Below, piece by piece: positions 1-8,971 of a stretch of DNA of 64,000 nucleotides (the stretch's first letter is position 1; every line of letters begins with the position of its first letter). This DNA comes from Chitinophagaceae bacterium. GTDB taxonomy: Bacteria > Bacteroidota > Bacteroidia > Chitinophagales > Chitinophagaceae. The notes beneath the pieces are model-generated. The model searched no databases. It saw only the letters and a list, made by a program, of their open reading frames with translations, and was not told where the DNA came from. Made by a program: the position numbers and the translations under genes. The stretch spans positions 62,001-126,000 of the forward strand of contig CANFKE010000005.1 in assembly GCA_947447465.1 (NCBI GenBank), in the 5' to 3' direction.

Positions 1-70
1 GTGTAGTGTTTTCTGCCATTACCATCATCTCCGTTTACGTTAGTAAGTTGTTATAGTAATATCCCTTTCC

Positions 71-595
71 ATGAGCGAGATCGTCATCTGTAAGTCTGTT
101 TGGAAGGGCATTCGGTTGATATTATTGGGCTCTCTGTTCGTTATCCCATCCATTCTAATTTTGTTGAAAGGGGCAGAGGAAGATAAGCTGATATGTTGGT
201 TGGCCATTTGTCTTTTTGGATTGGTATATCCTGTCGGCCTCTCTATTATTATCGATCGCCGGCCTCAGGTCATCATCAATGAAACCGGTATTTTCGTTCG
301 CAACCTCAGCGATAAGGTCATTAATTGGGAGATCATGCGCAAGGCATACATTGCCGAGATCAATAAGCAGGCATTTATTTGTCTGGTAGTTGATGAGGAG
401 TATGAGCTTATGCACAGTAAAGGCAGGTTGTACAGGTCTGTAGTAAAGATCAACAAAGAGCTGGGCTTTCAGGAACTCAATATCTGGTTAAATAACGTCA
501 ACGTAAATAAAGAAAAGCTGCTTGCGCTGATACAGCAGGCTATTCATGCAACTCCTGAGGAGAGAAAAGGGCTGCTCGGATCTGGTAAAGTTTAA
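71..595 (+). CDS. small membrane protein of unknown function, STM3941-like
   Basis: A 174-residue protein with two hydrophobic segments near the N-terminus (about residues 13-33 and 40-62), then a soluble part with a pattern like INETGIFVRN and an alternating beta pattern ending in an amphipathic helix. This two-TM plus PH-like layout resembles the STM3941/YcxB-like family of small bacterial membrane proteins, but no catalytic motif is visible, so the function is unknown. The ATG at 71 gives a sensible N-terminus. It stands alone, convergent with the exporter gene to its right, and both run into the hairpin at 662-697. Confidence 0.7.
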   Translation: MSEIVICKSVWKGIRLILLGSLFVIPSILILLKGAEEDKLICWLAICLFGLVYPVGLSIIIDRRPQVIINETGIFVRNLSDKVINWEIMRKAYIAEINKQAFICLVVDEEYELMHSKGRLYRSVVKINKELGFQELNIWLNNVNVNKEKLLALIQQAIHATPEERKGLLGSGKV

Positions 596-661
596 CTGAT
601 CACTCGCCCTCATAGGGCTAAAACTATCCATCAAGCTTACTGTCCTTATAGTGTGTAAAAA

Positions 662-697
662 AAATACCCACCTGTCATTTACTGAAGGTGGGTATTT
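662..697. terminator. bidirectional rho-independent terminator
   Basis: A perfect 12-bp inverted repeat (aaatacccacct at 662-673, its complement at 686-697) around a 12-nt loop, A-rich on the left and T-rich on the right. It lies between two convergent genes and can serve both. Confidence 0.8.
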
Positions 698-763
698 ATT
701 ATTTCTGTTACTTACAACTGCACAACTATTTTGGCATTGCGCAACTGAATGATTATTCAAAAT

Positions 764-3133
764 TTACATCTTGATCACATCATCTTCGTCTTCTCCCATA
801 AGGAAGGAAACGGCGTTGTTCTTCTTTTCAATTACCTTATCCATCCACAGTAGTAACGCAGGTAGCAGGGTAAGATTGGTTACCATTGCCAGCAATAAAG
901 TTATGGAAGTAAGGTAGCCAAGTGACTTTGTGCCGTCAAATTGAGACAATGCAAATACGCCGAAACCCGCTACAAGAATAAGTGATGTATAGATGATGCT
1001 CAATCCTGTATCGCGAATGGTGCGGTGTACAGTATCTGCAATGCTGTCATCATGCTGAGCCAGTTCTTGCTTAAAGTTCACAAGAAAGCGGATAGTAACG
1101 TCGATAGTGATACCTAATGCCACGCTGAATACAAGGACCGTAGATGGTTTGATACGGATACCCATCCAGCCCATCAGACCGGCAGTTATCAACAGCGGAA
1201 CGATGTTCACAATAATAGATATCACCAATATTCTCCATGATCGGAAAACAGCTACCATACAGCCAAAGATGAACAGGAACGCCAGTATCAGGCTATCACG
1301 AAGGCTGTTCACAATAAATTTACTGCCTTCAAGGAAGGTAATACTGGTGCCTGTAAATGTTACTTTATACTTGGTAGAGTCGAAGAGCTTATCAACTTCC
1401 GGCTTTATCTTATCTAGCATTATTGGTAGGCGGTGAGAGCCTATATCCGCCATATTTACACTGATGCGGGCTTTACTCTTAGTGCTATCTACAAATGAGT
1501 GCAACAATTTGGCAAACATACTGCTGTTGTCTCCACCTTTTGTTCGCAGGTAGGGGAGCACGAATGCGGCCTGTATCGGATCTTCTGGAACTTCATAATA
1601 TACAGGGTCTCCTCCGAAATAGGCTTGATTGGCAAATTTGATACCTTCAGTTATTGCCAACGGACGACCAATTTCCGGATAGGTCTCCAGATATTTACAT
1701 AGTTTGTCCATCTTGCCCAGTGTTTCCAGCGATGCGACTCCGTTCTTCTTACGGGTGTCTATCACTATCTGCAATGGCATAATGCCCTTGAAATTATTCT
1801 CTAGGAACTTAAGGTCCAGATATATTTTATCTGATTTCGGTAGGTCATCAACGATGTGTGCATCATTCTTAAGGCGCAATACGCCCCATACCGACATGAC
1901 ACAAACGGCAATGGTGAATCCATAGATCCACATTCTGTGGCTGAATACCCACTTGGTTATCTTTTCCAATACTTTATTGATCCAGCCGCTTTCCAGATAG
2001 CTGGTGTGGCGGACATTTGGCGGAGGCAAAAAGCTGAACAATGCCGGAATAAATACCAGTGAGATAAAGAACAGACCAAGTATATTGATGCCGGCTACTA
2101 ATCCAAACTCTTTTAATAACACACTTTTTGTGAAGAAAAATACACCGAAACCTATACCTGCTGTAAGGTTGGTGAAAAACGTCACAATACCCATTCTGTC
2201 CACCATTCGCAGCAATGAGCGCATTTTGTTAGGGTTCTTGGCATACTCAAAATGATACCTGTTAAGCAGATATACACAATTGGGAATGCCGATGACCACT
2301 ACAAGTGGTGGTATCAATGCAGTAAGTAGGGTGATCTTGTAGCCGAGGAGTTCAATAGTACCCACAGACCAGATCACGCCTATCGCAACTACCAGCATAG
2401 ATGCTATCACTGCAGCTACAGAGCGGAAGAACAAGGCAAGAATGACCGCTGTCAGTACAAATGACAGTACAAGGAACAGGCGCATTTCGTGTTGCACCCT
2501 CATCGCCATCTCCGTCCGTATCAGTGGCAGACCAGAATAATGCATCTCCACATGATACTTTGCCCCGAAATCATTACCTAGCTTCACGATCTCATTGATC
2601 ACATCCGCACGTCCCTTAGAGTTAAGTACGTCTTTTTGTATCCATACCGTCATCAGGTAGGCATTCGAGTCAGGGTTATAAAGGAGACCTTTGTAAAAGG
2701 GGAGACTCAAAAATGCCTGTTTGATGCTATCTACATTGGTAAATGGCGGTGTCCCTGCTATTGGTGTTGCTTTTAGCTTTTGAGTGACCGTATCTTTTAC
2801 CAAAGCAATAGCCCCAGGTACACTCAGTACATTTTCTACTGCATGTACTTTAGATATTTTTTTAGCCAACAAGGCATAATCGTTAAAGAATGCAGGCGAA
2901 AAGAAGTCTTTAGTCTTTACGGCTATCGCCATCAGATTGCCATCTTCCCCAAACTCTGTCCTGAATTTCTGGTATTCTATATACTTTGGGTTGTCGGTAG
3001 GTACTGCGCTGGTAAATTCATAACTGAGTTTCACCTGCATAGCATAATAACCCATTACGCCGGTGATAGAGAGGAGAATTACTAGTAATGCAATACGAAA
3101 TTTTATAATAAAAGCGGCTATACTATGCCACAT
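764..3133 (-). CDS. RND superfamily (MMPL/Patched-like) exporter
   Basis: A 789-residue inner-membrane protein with the two-fold layout of the RND/MMPL family. TM1 lies at about residues 12-32, a large periplasmic loop at 33-215, a block of five TM helices at about 218-370, a sixth hydrophobic helix near 400, a second periplasmic loop at 420-610, and five more TM helices at 620-770. The motif GVIWSVGTIELLGYKIT and the paired block SVALGITIDVTIRFLVNF are typical of the central helices. The family uses the proton gradient to export lipids or hydrophobic compounds (hopanoid, mycolate and sterol-sensing relatives); the substrate here cannot be told. The C-terminus is acidic (GEDEDDV). No membrane-fusion or TolC-like gene adjoins it, so it is probably a stand-alone lipid exporter rather than a tripartite drug pump. 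Confidence 0.88.
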   Translation of the reverse strand: MWHSIAAFIIKFRIALLVILLSITGVMGYYAMQVKLSYEFTSAVPTDNPKYIEYQKFRTEFGEDGNLMAIAVKTKDFFSPAFFNDYALLAKKISKVHAVENVLSVPGAIALVKDTVTQKLKATPIAGTPPFTNVDSIKQAFLSLPFYKGLLYNPDSNAYLMTVWIQKDVLNSKGRADVINEIVKLGNDFGAKYHVEMHYSGLPLIRTEMAMRVQHEMRLFLVLSFVLTAVILALFFRSVAAVIASMLVVAIGVIWSVGTIELLGYKITLLTALIPPLVVVIGIPNCVYLLNRYHFEYAKNPNKMRSLLRMVDRMGIVTFFTNLTAGIGFGVFFFTKSVLLKEFGLVAGINILGLFFISLVFIPALFSFLPPPNVRHTSYLESGWINKVLEKITKWVFSHRMWIYGFTIAVCVMSVWGVLRLKNDAHIVDDLPKSDKIYLDLKFLENNFKGIMPLQIVIDTRKKNGVASLETLGKMDKLCKYLETYPEIGRPLAITEGIKFANQAYFGGDPVYYEVPEDPIQAAFVLPYLRTKGGDNSSMFAKLLHSFVDSTKSKARISVNMADIGSHRLPIMLDKIKPEVDKLFDSTKYKVTFTGTSITFLEGSKFIVNSLRDSLILAFLFIFGCMVAVFRSWRILVISIIVNIVPLLITAGLMGWMGIRIKPSTVLVFSVALGITIDVTIRFLVNFKQELAQHDDSIADTVHRTIRDTGLSIIYTSLILVAGFGVFALSQFDGTKSLGYLTSITLLLAMVTNLTLLPALLLWMDKVIEKKNNAVSFLMGEDEDDVIKM

Positions 3134-3582
3134 GCCGTAATAGTTAAGGTTAAGAAAGGCGTAAAAGTACTAAAATTGTTGGATTGCCTTTACTTATTAA
3201 TGTTTAGTTGTATTTGTCGTGTGGTTACTCACACAAACTACTCTGGATAGATGCTGGTCTTATGGTTCGCTGCTTCAGGTATAAATGTAGGTTTTACGCA
3301 GTGGGGTGTCGTATAGAACTCTTAAAATGGTTAGTTAGCAGGTAAAATAGCCCCGATTATTATTTTTAACTGAAATGAAAATATTGATAAAATATATCCG
3401 TAAAATAATGACTCGTTAATACTTACAATCGCAGTACTAGCGGACGGTCGGTGTGAATAAGGTGTGGATAAAGTTGGTGCCGAATAAAATGCCCCACAGA
3501 TTTATTTCCTTAATCGGTTGTTAAACTGACTCGTTTTTTTACATATTACTCAGAAAACTGCTTATTATTGTCCTTTAATATA
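3134..3582. other. 449-bp intergenic region between divergent genes
   Basis: AT-rich spacer between the exporter (minus) and the Rel/SpoT-like gene (plus). I see no ORF, RNA gene or strong hairpin. A weak TAnnTTTG-like box (TATTATTG, 3563-3570, one mismatch) sits just before the plus-strand gene; no clear box serves the minus strand. Confidence 0.5.
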
Positions 3583-5355
3583 ATGAGTATGCCGTCAAAG
3601 AAATATCAATCATCAATAGAAAGCAACAATGCTTTCATGATGAAAATGGAAGAGTTGGTTAAGGAGATCATTATCCAGAATAATGTACCATACTACCGGA
3701 TAGAGTCGCGGATGGATCATCAGCATAGTAGTTCAGGAGAGAACATTTATATACCTGTTATCAGGGTCATTACTTATTTCGAAGATTCGGTAAGCAAGAT
3801 CTCTGAGATCGTTTCTTCTGAATTCGATATATCTAATGAACGTTCAAAAGATAAAAAGAAAGTAAGACTGGATAGCTTTTCATACAAACACATTCAGCTT
3901 TCTGCGGGTTTAAAACCGGCAAGACAAGAGTTGATAGAGTATCGCAGGTCCGGAGCTAAAAGGTTCGAGATACATGTTTGCTCTATGTTGCAGGATGCAT
4001 GGGCGGGTATCGAAAAGGAACTTGGTTACGATAATTCTACCTTCCCTGAAGAAATGAAACGCGATTTCTACCGCGTTGGTGCGCTTTTGGAAATGGCCGA
4101 TCTTGAATTCCTGAAGATACGTAGCCAGCTCAACGCTAAGTACAATTGGGTAGAGCAGGCAGTTTATGATCAGAATGAAGAAGCGCCTATACAAGTTCCC
4201 GTTGCTCAGCCGGTAGTGGCCAGTGCTCCTGTAGCTCCGGCACCACAGCCTGTAGCTCAGTTCGTACCACCGGTTGCTGCACAGCCACAGCCTGTAGCAC
4301 AACCGCAACCACAACCTGTTGCTGCTGCTCCGGTAAATAATGGATACATTCCTCAGCAGGCAGCGCCGGTAAATGGTATGCAAGGGCCTAATGAGCTTAC
4401 ATTGCCAACACCTCAGCCGCAATATGCTCCTGCTCCGCAGCCAATACCACAACCTGCTCCGCAGCCCGTATATGTTGCGCCTGTAGTTGCTCAGGCATTG
4501 CCTGTAGTTGAGCAGTACGTGGCACCGGTTGTTCAACCAGTTGTTGAGCAATATGTAGCACCTGTGGTTCAGCCTGTTGTCAACGAAGTACTTCCTGTGA
4601 TCAACACCGCTACTCAGATGCACCAGATAGTGCCTCCTGTAGTAGATCCACAGATGGTTCAAAACACAGTTCACGAAGTAGCCAATAACATGGCACAAAC
4701 GCCTGTTGTTGAGCAGATACATCAGTCACATGAAGTAACACCTTCTGTATCTGCAGAAACGGTTAATGTTGCGGCTAACAATGTAAACGTTGCCAGCAAT
4801 AACACATATATCAACAATATTAGCCATGGCATAGAGTCGAAAGTAGAAAAGGAAGATATTCCTTTCTATGAGCGCGAACCAGAGCCTGTTAAACCTGTCG
4901 TTGCAGACGAAAATTCACAAATGACGGATGTGACCCTGAAACAATATGTGACAGGTAGCAAATTGATCAAAGAGGTGGATAGCGAAATAGCTCGTCGTGC
5001 AGGTGCTACATTGAATAATGAAGTAGATGTGGAAGGCGATGTAGAAAGATTGAAATACCTGAAAGTATTCTCTCTGAAACAGCTGCATGAAAGAGTGATA
5101 GACAACAAGAACGATATCATCGCATTCGCTGAAAAGTGGATAGGTAAGGATAATGGTGGTTCTTTCGATTCAGGTATTTGCCTGTTCTATCTGGAGTATC
5201 TGCTGGTAGGTAAGAAAAATGACCCTGCATTCGCTGTAGAATATGTACTGAAATTTATCTCAGATAACGATTACAGTGCGAGGTTCATCATCCCTACATA
5301 CAATTCTATCAGTAAGAACGATAAGCCTATCGCTTCTCATCTTACCCTTAAATAG
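3583..5355 (+). CDS. degenerate RelA/SpoT-like domain protein with Pro/Gln/Val-rich linker
   Basis: A 590-residue protein in three parts. Residues 20-185 match the RelA/SpoT (p)ppGpp synthetase fold, most clearly FEIHVCSMLQDAWAGIEKEL (128-147) and the helix DFYRVGALLEMADLEFLKIR (161-180). The catalytic signatures look lost: the Asp five residues before Arg61 is Tyr56, the usual YxSxH is Y101-KHIQ, and the usual ExQxR is E129-IHVC. Residues about 200-445 are low complexity, rich in Pro, Gln, Val and Ala, with a tandem VVEQYVAPVVQP motif. Residues 450-590 form an unrecognised, probably helical domain. I chose the ATG at 3583; an upstream in-frame TTG at 3568 would add five residues, and a second ATG is at 3589. 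The sequence suggests a nucleotide-binding or scaffold protein rather than an active synthetase (inference). Confidence 0.75.
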   Translation: MSMPSKKYQSSIESNNAFMMKMEELVKEIIIQNNVPYYRIESRMDHQHSSSGENIYIPVIRVITYFEDSVSKISEIVSSEFDISNERSKDKKKVRLDSFSYKHIQLSAGLKPARQELIEYRRSGAKRFEIHVCSMLQDAWAGIEKELGYDNSTFPEEMKRDFYRVGALLEMADLEFLKIRSQLNAKYNWVEQAVYDQNEEAPIQVPVAQPVVASAPVAPAPQPVAQFVPPVAAQPQPVAQPQPQPVAAAPVNNGYIPQQAAPVNGMQGPNELTLPTPQPQYAPAPQPIPQPAPQPVYVAPVVAQALPVVEQYVAPVVQPVVEQYVAPVVQPVVNEVLPVINTATQMHQIVPPVVDPQMVQNTVHEVANNMAQTPVVEQIHQSHEVTPSVSAETVNVAANNVNVASNNTYINNISHGIESKVEKEDIPFYEREPEPVKPVVADENSQMTDVTLKQYVTGSKLIKEVDSEIARRAGATLNNEVDVEGDVERLKYLKVFSLKQLHERVIDNKNDIIAFAEKWIGKDNGGSFDSGICLFYLEYLLVGKKNDPAFAVEYVLKFISDNDYSARFIIPTYNSISKNDKPIASHLTLK

Positions 5356-5379
5356 TCTCGTAGATTTCAAATATTGCTC

Positions 5380-5410
5380 AAGCCTCCCGATGATACGGGA
5401 GGCTTTTTTT
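5380..5410 (+). terminator. rho-independent terminator
   Basis: Stem agcctcccg (5381-5389) pairs with cgggaggct, followed by a run of seven T. It lies about 25 bp after the Rel/SpoT-like gene. Confidence 0.9.
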
Positions 5411-5800
5411 ATGCGCTGTAATAACCGCCTTTCGAAGTACTCTGTCTCTGAAAATTGACTATTCTTGACTCGGTTAGTCGGGATTAGATTATACGTACCA
5501 TGTCACAAGGTCCAGGTCTATAAAGATGCGAAAAGAGGGAGATTTGCCGGGTGAAATAATGAAAATGTTGCAGTTGGGCAGCATCAACTGTTCAAAGAGT
5601 TTATTGGGTATCCTAGTTAATAATTTGTATGGTAGGAATGTTTAAATTGACGATAAAATGCGTTTATGGTCGACTATTTTACAACAAAGAATATCAGATT
5701 GAACAAATTTTTCAAAAAAGTTGCACATTACAGAAAATAATTACTATCATTGTACAGTTTTTCTTTTGTACACAACTATTACAATATTAAATTGCCATTT
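5411..5800. other. 390-bp intergenic region with a candidate promoter at its end
   Basis: No ORF or RNA gene is visible. The last 80 bases become very AT-rich and carry the candidate promoter for the T9SS repeat protein (see 5721-5752). Confidence 0.5.
5721..5752 (+). promoter_or_regulatory. candidate Bacteroidota promoter (TTG-N21-TATCATTG)
   Basis: TTG at 5721-5723 and a -7 box TATCATTG at 5745-5752 (one mismatch to TAnnTTTG) with 21-bp spacing, in an A-rich stretch 49 bp before the ATG at 5801. It fits a strongly expressed gene but one -7 base is off consensus. Confidence 0.45.
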
Positions 5801-7096
5801 ATGAAAAGATTGAAGCTACTCTTCACACTTGCAATACCTGTTCTTCTTATGCAGAATGCACAGGCACAAACGTCTTCCAGACTTACCGCAAAGGCAGGTT
5901 GGTATAACAACGGTGCTATCTTCTTGCTTAATGACAGCACATCTTATGCTTACACCAATCCAAGAGGTGGTGATCTGATGCATACGTTGAAATACAACAC
6001 TGCTACTTCATGGAAAGTGTTGGCGGGTGATACTACTTATACCAGCGATTCTACAGTCTATCAGCAGTTTGATGCTAGCAATAACATCATCAGTCAGACT
6101 CGTACTTTCTGGAATGGTACTGCATGGGAGAACGCAACTAAGACTTTGCATTTCTATGATGGCAGCAACAATGTTGACACATCTGTAGCTCAGATATGGG
6201 GTGGTACAAACTGGGTAAATGTTTCTAGAAACGTTTACAGCTACACTTTGGGCAACCGTTTGTACTCTGATCAGTATCAGACTTGGAACAGTGCTACATC
6301 TACTTTCTCTCCTTCTGCTCAGAAGACTTACTTCTACAGCGTAGGTGGTAATCTTATCCAGGAGATCGGTCAGACTTACAGCTCTGTAACATCTACTTAT
6401 TCTTACTCTTACAAGTTCGATTATACATATACTACCGGCAACCAGCTTGCAAGCACTACTTACAGTGTATGGAGCGGTGCAGCTTGGGTTCCTAGCTACA
6501 TGTATAACTACACTTACGATGCAAGCAACAACCGTACAACTACTTTGTACCAGACTTACAACACTGTAAGTGCTGCTTGGGATAACGTAACTTTGAACAA
6601 CTACAGCAGCTTCGTAAGCTCAAACCCTCAGATGGAGATCGATCAGGTTTGGGATACTACAGGCGGTGGTTTCTGGAAGAACAATGTACAGCAGACTTAT
6701 GCTTACAACTCTTTCAACCAGTTGACTAACACAGTTGCTGAGTCTTGGAACGTTGCTGGTTTCTGGGAGCATGCTAACGGCGATCGCGCTGCTAACTACT
6801 ACTACGAAACTTACACTTCTACTGCTGTAAACAATGTAACTGCAAACGGCGAAGTTAATATCTTCCCTAACCCTGCTCAGAACGTTGTTAACTTCAAGTT
6901 GAACTGGAACGAAGCTCAGGCTTTCACTGTTTCTATCTTTGATATGAACGGTAGCGTAGTTCGTCAGTGGTCAGTACCTTCTACCGCTTCTTACACAGCT
7001 AGCATCCCTGTTCAGAATTTCGCAACAGGTAACTACGTTGTAAAGATCAACGGTACTAACGGTCAGATCGTTAAGCAGATAGTAGTAGCTCACTAA
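5801..7096 (+). CDS. secreted W/Y-rich repeat protein with T9SS type A sorting domain
   Basis: A 431-residue protein with signal peptide MKRLKLLFTLAIPVLLMQNAQAQ. Residues about 60-350 hold roughly six degenerate repeats of some 40-45 residues with the theme YxYxxxNxLxxxxYxxWNxxxxxW, a little like bacterial YD repeats but Trp-rich. The last 75 residues are a T9SS sorting domain: the IFPNPAQNVVNF start, the central GxV strand and the NYVVKINGTNGQIVKQIVVA end. It should therefore be exported across the outer membrane and anchored or released at the surface. Codon use is unusually uniform (Lys aag, Asn aac, Tyr tac, Thr act, Arg cgt), unlike its neighbours, which points to very high expression. 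The ATG at 5801 starts the signal peptide; the upstream TTG at 5750 is not needed. I know no function for the repeat. Confidence 0.88.
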   Translation: MKRLKLLFTLAIPVLLMQNAQAQTSSRLTAKAGWYNNGAIFLLNDSTSYAYTNPRGGDLMHTLKYNTATSWKVLAGDTTYTSDSTVYQQFDASNNIISQTRTFWNGTAWENATKTLHFYDGSNNVDTSVAQIWGGTNWVNVSRNVYSYTLGNRLYSDQYQTWNSATSTFSPSAQKTYFYSVGGNLIQEIGQTYSSVTSTYSYSYKFDYTYTTGNQLASTTYSVWSGAAWVPSYMYNYTYDASNNRTTTLYQTYNTVSAAWDNVTLNNYSSFVSSNPQMEIDQVWDTTGGGFWKNNVQQTYAYNSFNQLTNTVAESWNVAGFWEHANGDRAANYYYETYTSTAVNNVTANGEVNIFPNPAQNVVNFKLNWNEAQAFTVSIFDMNGSVVRQWSVPSTASYTASIPVQNFATGNYVVKINGTNGQIVKQIVVAH

Positions 7097-7119
7097 TCAT
7101 TAGTTATATATCATTCAAT

Positions 7120-7148
7120 AGAAAGGCCCCGATATTCGGGGCCTTTCT
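7120..7148 (+). terminator. rho-independent terminator
   Basis: Perfect 13-bp stem (agaaaggccccga with its complement) and a short loop, then tattttag. It lies directly after the T9SS repeat protein. Confidence 0.9.
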
Positions 7149-7185
7149 ATTTTAGGTCATTGATAGTATCAGTCCTCCTGATTAC

Positions 7186-7274
7186 GCGCTATAGTGGTTG
7201 CCAGTCTCCTTACTGGCACAGAGACTTGTCCTCTTTCGCCGTTGTTGGTCTTCTGACCAACAACCATAGGCGCG
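7186..7274. repeat. double-hairpin, REP-like palindromic unit
   Basis: Two close palindromes: gccagt/actggc at 7200-7217, and a perfect 10-bp stem at 7241-7264 (gttgttggtc, 4-nt loop, gaccaacaac). They are enclosed by an imperfect outer inverted repeat around 7186-7200 and 7260-7273. It lacks a T-run and lies between two terminators, so it is not simply a terminator. The two-hairpin layout resembles REP/BIME elements, but its sequence differs from the hairpins flanking the RAYT at 15.4-16.0 kb. Confidence 0.45.
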
Positions 7275-7300
7275 TCATTTTTGAGATGTAGTTATGGCCA

Positions 7301-7335
7301 ATAAAAAATGCCCGTAAGAAATATCTAACGGGCAT
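7301..7335 (-). terminator. rho-independent terminator of the threonine aldolase gene
   Basis: Stem atgcccgt (7308-7315) with acgggcat (7328-7335). Read on the minus strand it is followed by a run of six T. It lies about 24 bp past the aldolase stop. Confidence 0.85.
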
Positions 7336-7358
7336 AAAGTCTGTCTTTCAATAACTAA

Positions 7359-8378
7359 CTACAACTTACCTATCGCCTCTTTAAATAGCATTATATCTTC
7401 CTCCGCGGTATCCCATGAGCACATCATTCTAACCTCATGCGTGCTGTCTTTCCATACATAGAACGGGAAGTGCTGTTGCAGGGGCTCATACCAGTGACGG
7501 GGTATCTCTGCAAACAGGGCATTGGCCTGTACAGGTCGTGTAAACTTTACCTCCGGGAATGATGAAAGTGCACCATGCAACAACTGAGCCATGCCATTGG
7601 CATGAGCTGCAGTTCTACGCCATAGGTCATCAGTGAGCATAGCCTCGAATTGTGCGGCTATAAAGCGTGTTTTAGATGCCAACTGCATCACCTGTTTATG
7701 CTTGAAGGCTATATGCTTTTCCAGCTCCTTATTGAACACCAGAACGGCCTCTCCATACATCATGCCGGCCTTTGTTCCTCCTAATGATAGAATATCAACA
7801 CCTGCAGCACTACTGATGTCCTTAAGCTCACAACCCAGCGCTGTTACCGCATTAAAGAACCTGGAGCCGTCCATATGCAGATACAGACCATGCTCATGCG
7901 CCAGATCACTGATCGCCTTTATTTCGGCAGGGGTATAGAGTGTACCATATTCAGTGGTCTGCGTTATAGAGATCATGGCAGTTTGCGCATAATGCACATC
8001 TCCTTTGCGTATCAGCCTTTCCCTTATCGCTTCCGGCGTTAGCTTACCATGTTCATTGGCCGGTATTGCAAAATACCTGCATCCTGTAAATGACTCAGGA
8101 GCCGAAGATTCATCGCAATAGATATGAGAGGTATCTGAGCAGAGAATAGAATTGTAAGATTGTGTTGCGCTGCTGATACTCAGTACGTTAGCCCCCGTTC
8201 CGTTGAATACGAAATAAGCAGACAGTTCTGCGGCAAAGAGCTTACGCATTAGGTCTGTGGTACGTTTGGTGATCTCATCAGCACCATAAGAGCGTGCATG
8301 ACCGGTATTGGCATTGTGGAGGGCGGCCATTACTTCCGGCAGCACACCTGCATAATTATCACTTGCAAAGCTTTTCAT
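7359..8378 (-). CDS. low-specificity L-threonine aldolase family, PLP-dependent
   Basis: A 339-residue cytoplasmic fold-type I PLP enzyme of the threonine aldolase/beta-eliminating lyase family, cleaving L-threonine or L-allo-threonine to glycine and acetaldehyde. Seen in the sequence: the N-terminal FASDNYAGVLPEVM, the PLP phosphate loop FNGTGANVLSI (58-68), His85 which stacks on PLP, Asp170 and Arg173 in HMDGSRF, and the Schiff-base Lys203 in SLGGTKAGMMYGEAV. Length is normal for the family. The gene is divergent from the small secreted protein at 8442, with only 63 bp between the two starts. A related tryptophanase-like activity cannot be excluded, but the GGTKAGM motif favours threonine aldolase. 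Confidence 0.93.
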   Translation of the reverse strand: MKSFASDNYAGVLPEVMAALHNANTGHARSYGADEITKRTTDLMRKLFAAELSAYFVFNGTGANVLSISSATQSYNSILCSDTSHIYCDESSAPESFTGCRYFAIPANEHGKLTPEAIRERLIRKGDVHYAQTAMISITQTTEYGTLYTPAEIKAISDLAHEHGLYLHMDGSRFFNAVTALGCELKDISSAAGVDILSLGGTKAGMMYGEAVLVFNKELEKHIAFKHKQVMQLASKTRFIAAQFEAMLTDDLWRRTAAHANGMAQLLHGALSSFPEVKFTRPVQANALFAEIPRHWYEPLQQHFPFYVWKDSTHEVRMMCSWDTAEEDIMLFKEAIGKL

Positions 8379-8441
8379 TCAATATCTTTTGTGACACTAA
8401 AATTAAGGGTTTTCCGTACTTTAGAGGATAGAAATAACACA

Positions 8442-8951
8442 ATGAGAAAACAGGTGTTCTTTTTATTGGCGATGGTGCTCTCCACTACGTTATATGCCCA
8501 GCACCCTGTCAAGATCCGTAACCTCTGGACAAGGCCGCAGGTGCATGTGTTTTTTGAAGGCTACAAAGTATCTTTTGCTATCAGAGATATCAATAAGACG
8601 TTGGCATTGCTGAGGCAAGCTGGCGATAGCACCCATGCCAGTGTATGTAAATTAGATACCGCTAAAGATTACAATTATGCCCTGATGCATGGCACAGATC
8701 TGCAATATCGAGATGCTATGGAACCATTCATTCAGAACCTTGTAGGCCCCTTCTTGCTCACGGCCGGCAGAGCCGTTGTAGAAAGTGGCCGGCATAAAGT
8801 ACTGAAGGAAATAATCGTGGATATACAATACACTTCTCTGGGTGGAGATACTGTATTTGTTGAATTCTTCGATCCGGCTAATAATAAACGAATATTTTCA
8901 GGTATGATGCCGGTAGCCATATACGGAATGGATCTGGGGATAGATGATTAA
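8442..8951 (+). CDS. small secreted protein of unknown function
   Basis: A 169-residue protein with signal peptide MRKQVFFLLAMVLSTTLYAQ. The mature part looks like a mixed alpha/beta domain with no motif I recognise. The ATG at 8442 was chosen because it starts the signal peptide; the open frame extends upstream to 8298 but that part overlaps the divergent aldolase gene. The DUF72 gene follows 20 bp later on the same strand and may be co-transcribed. Confidence 0.7.
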   Translation: MRKQVFFLLAMVLSTTLYAQHPVKIRNLWTRPQVHVFFEGYKVSFAIRDINKTLALLRQAGDSTHASVCKLDTAKDYNYALMHGTDLQYRDAMEPFIQNLVGPFLLTAGRAVVESGRHKVLKEIIVDIQYTSLGGDTVFVEFFDPANNKRIFSGMMPVAIYGMDLGIDD

Positions 8952-8971
8952 ATGGAGACGAAAAGTATATT

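Noticed and set aside
4489-4600. Tandem repeat that might be a mobile or CRISPR-like repeat
   Set aside because: It is a coding repeat (VVEQYVAPVVQP type) in frame with the Rel/SpoT-like protein, with no spacers.
3910-4722. 270-codon minus-strand frame opposite the Pro/Gln/Val linker
   Set aside because: The Arg/Leu/Asn/Tyr-rich product is a by-product of the low-complexity sense codons.
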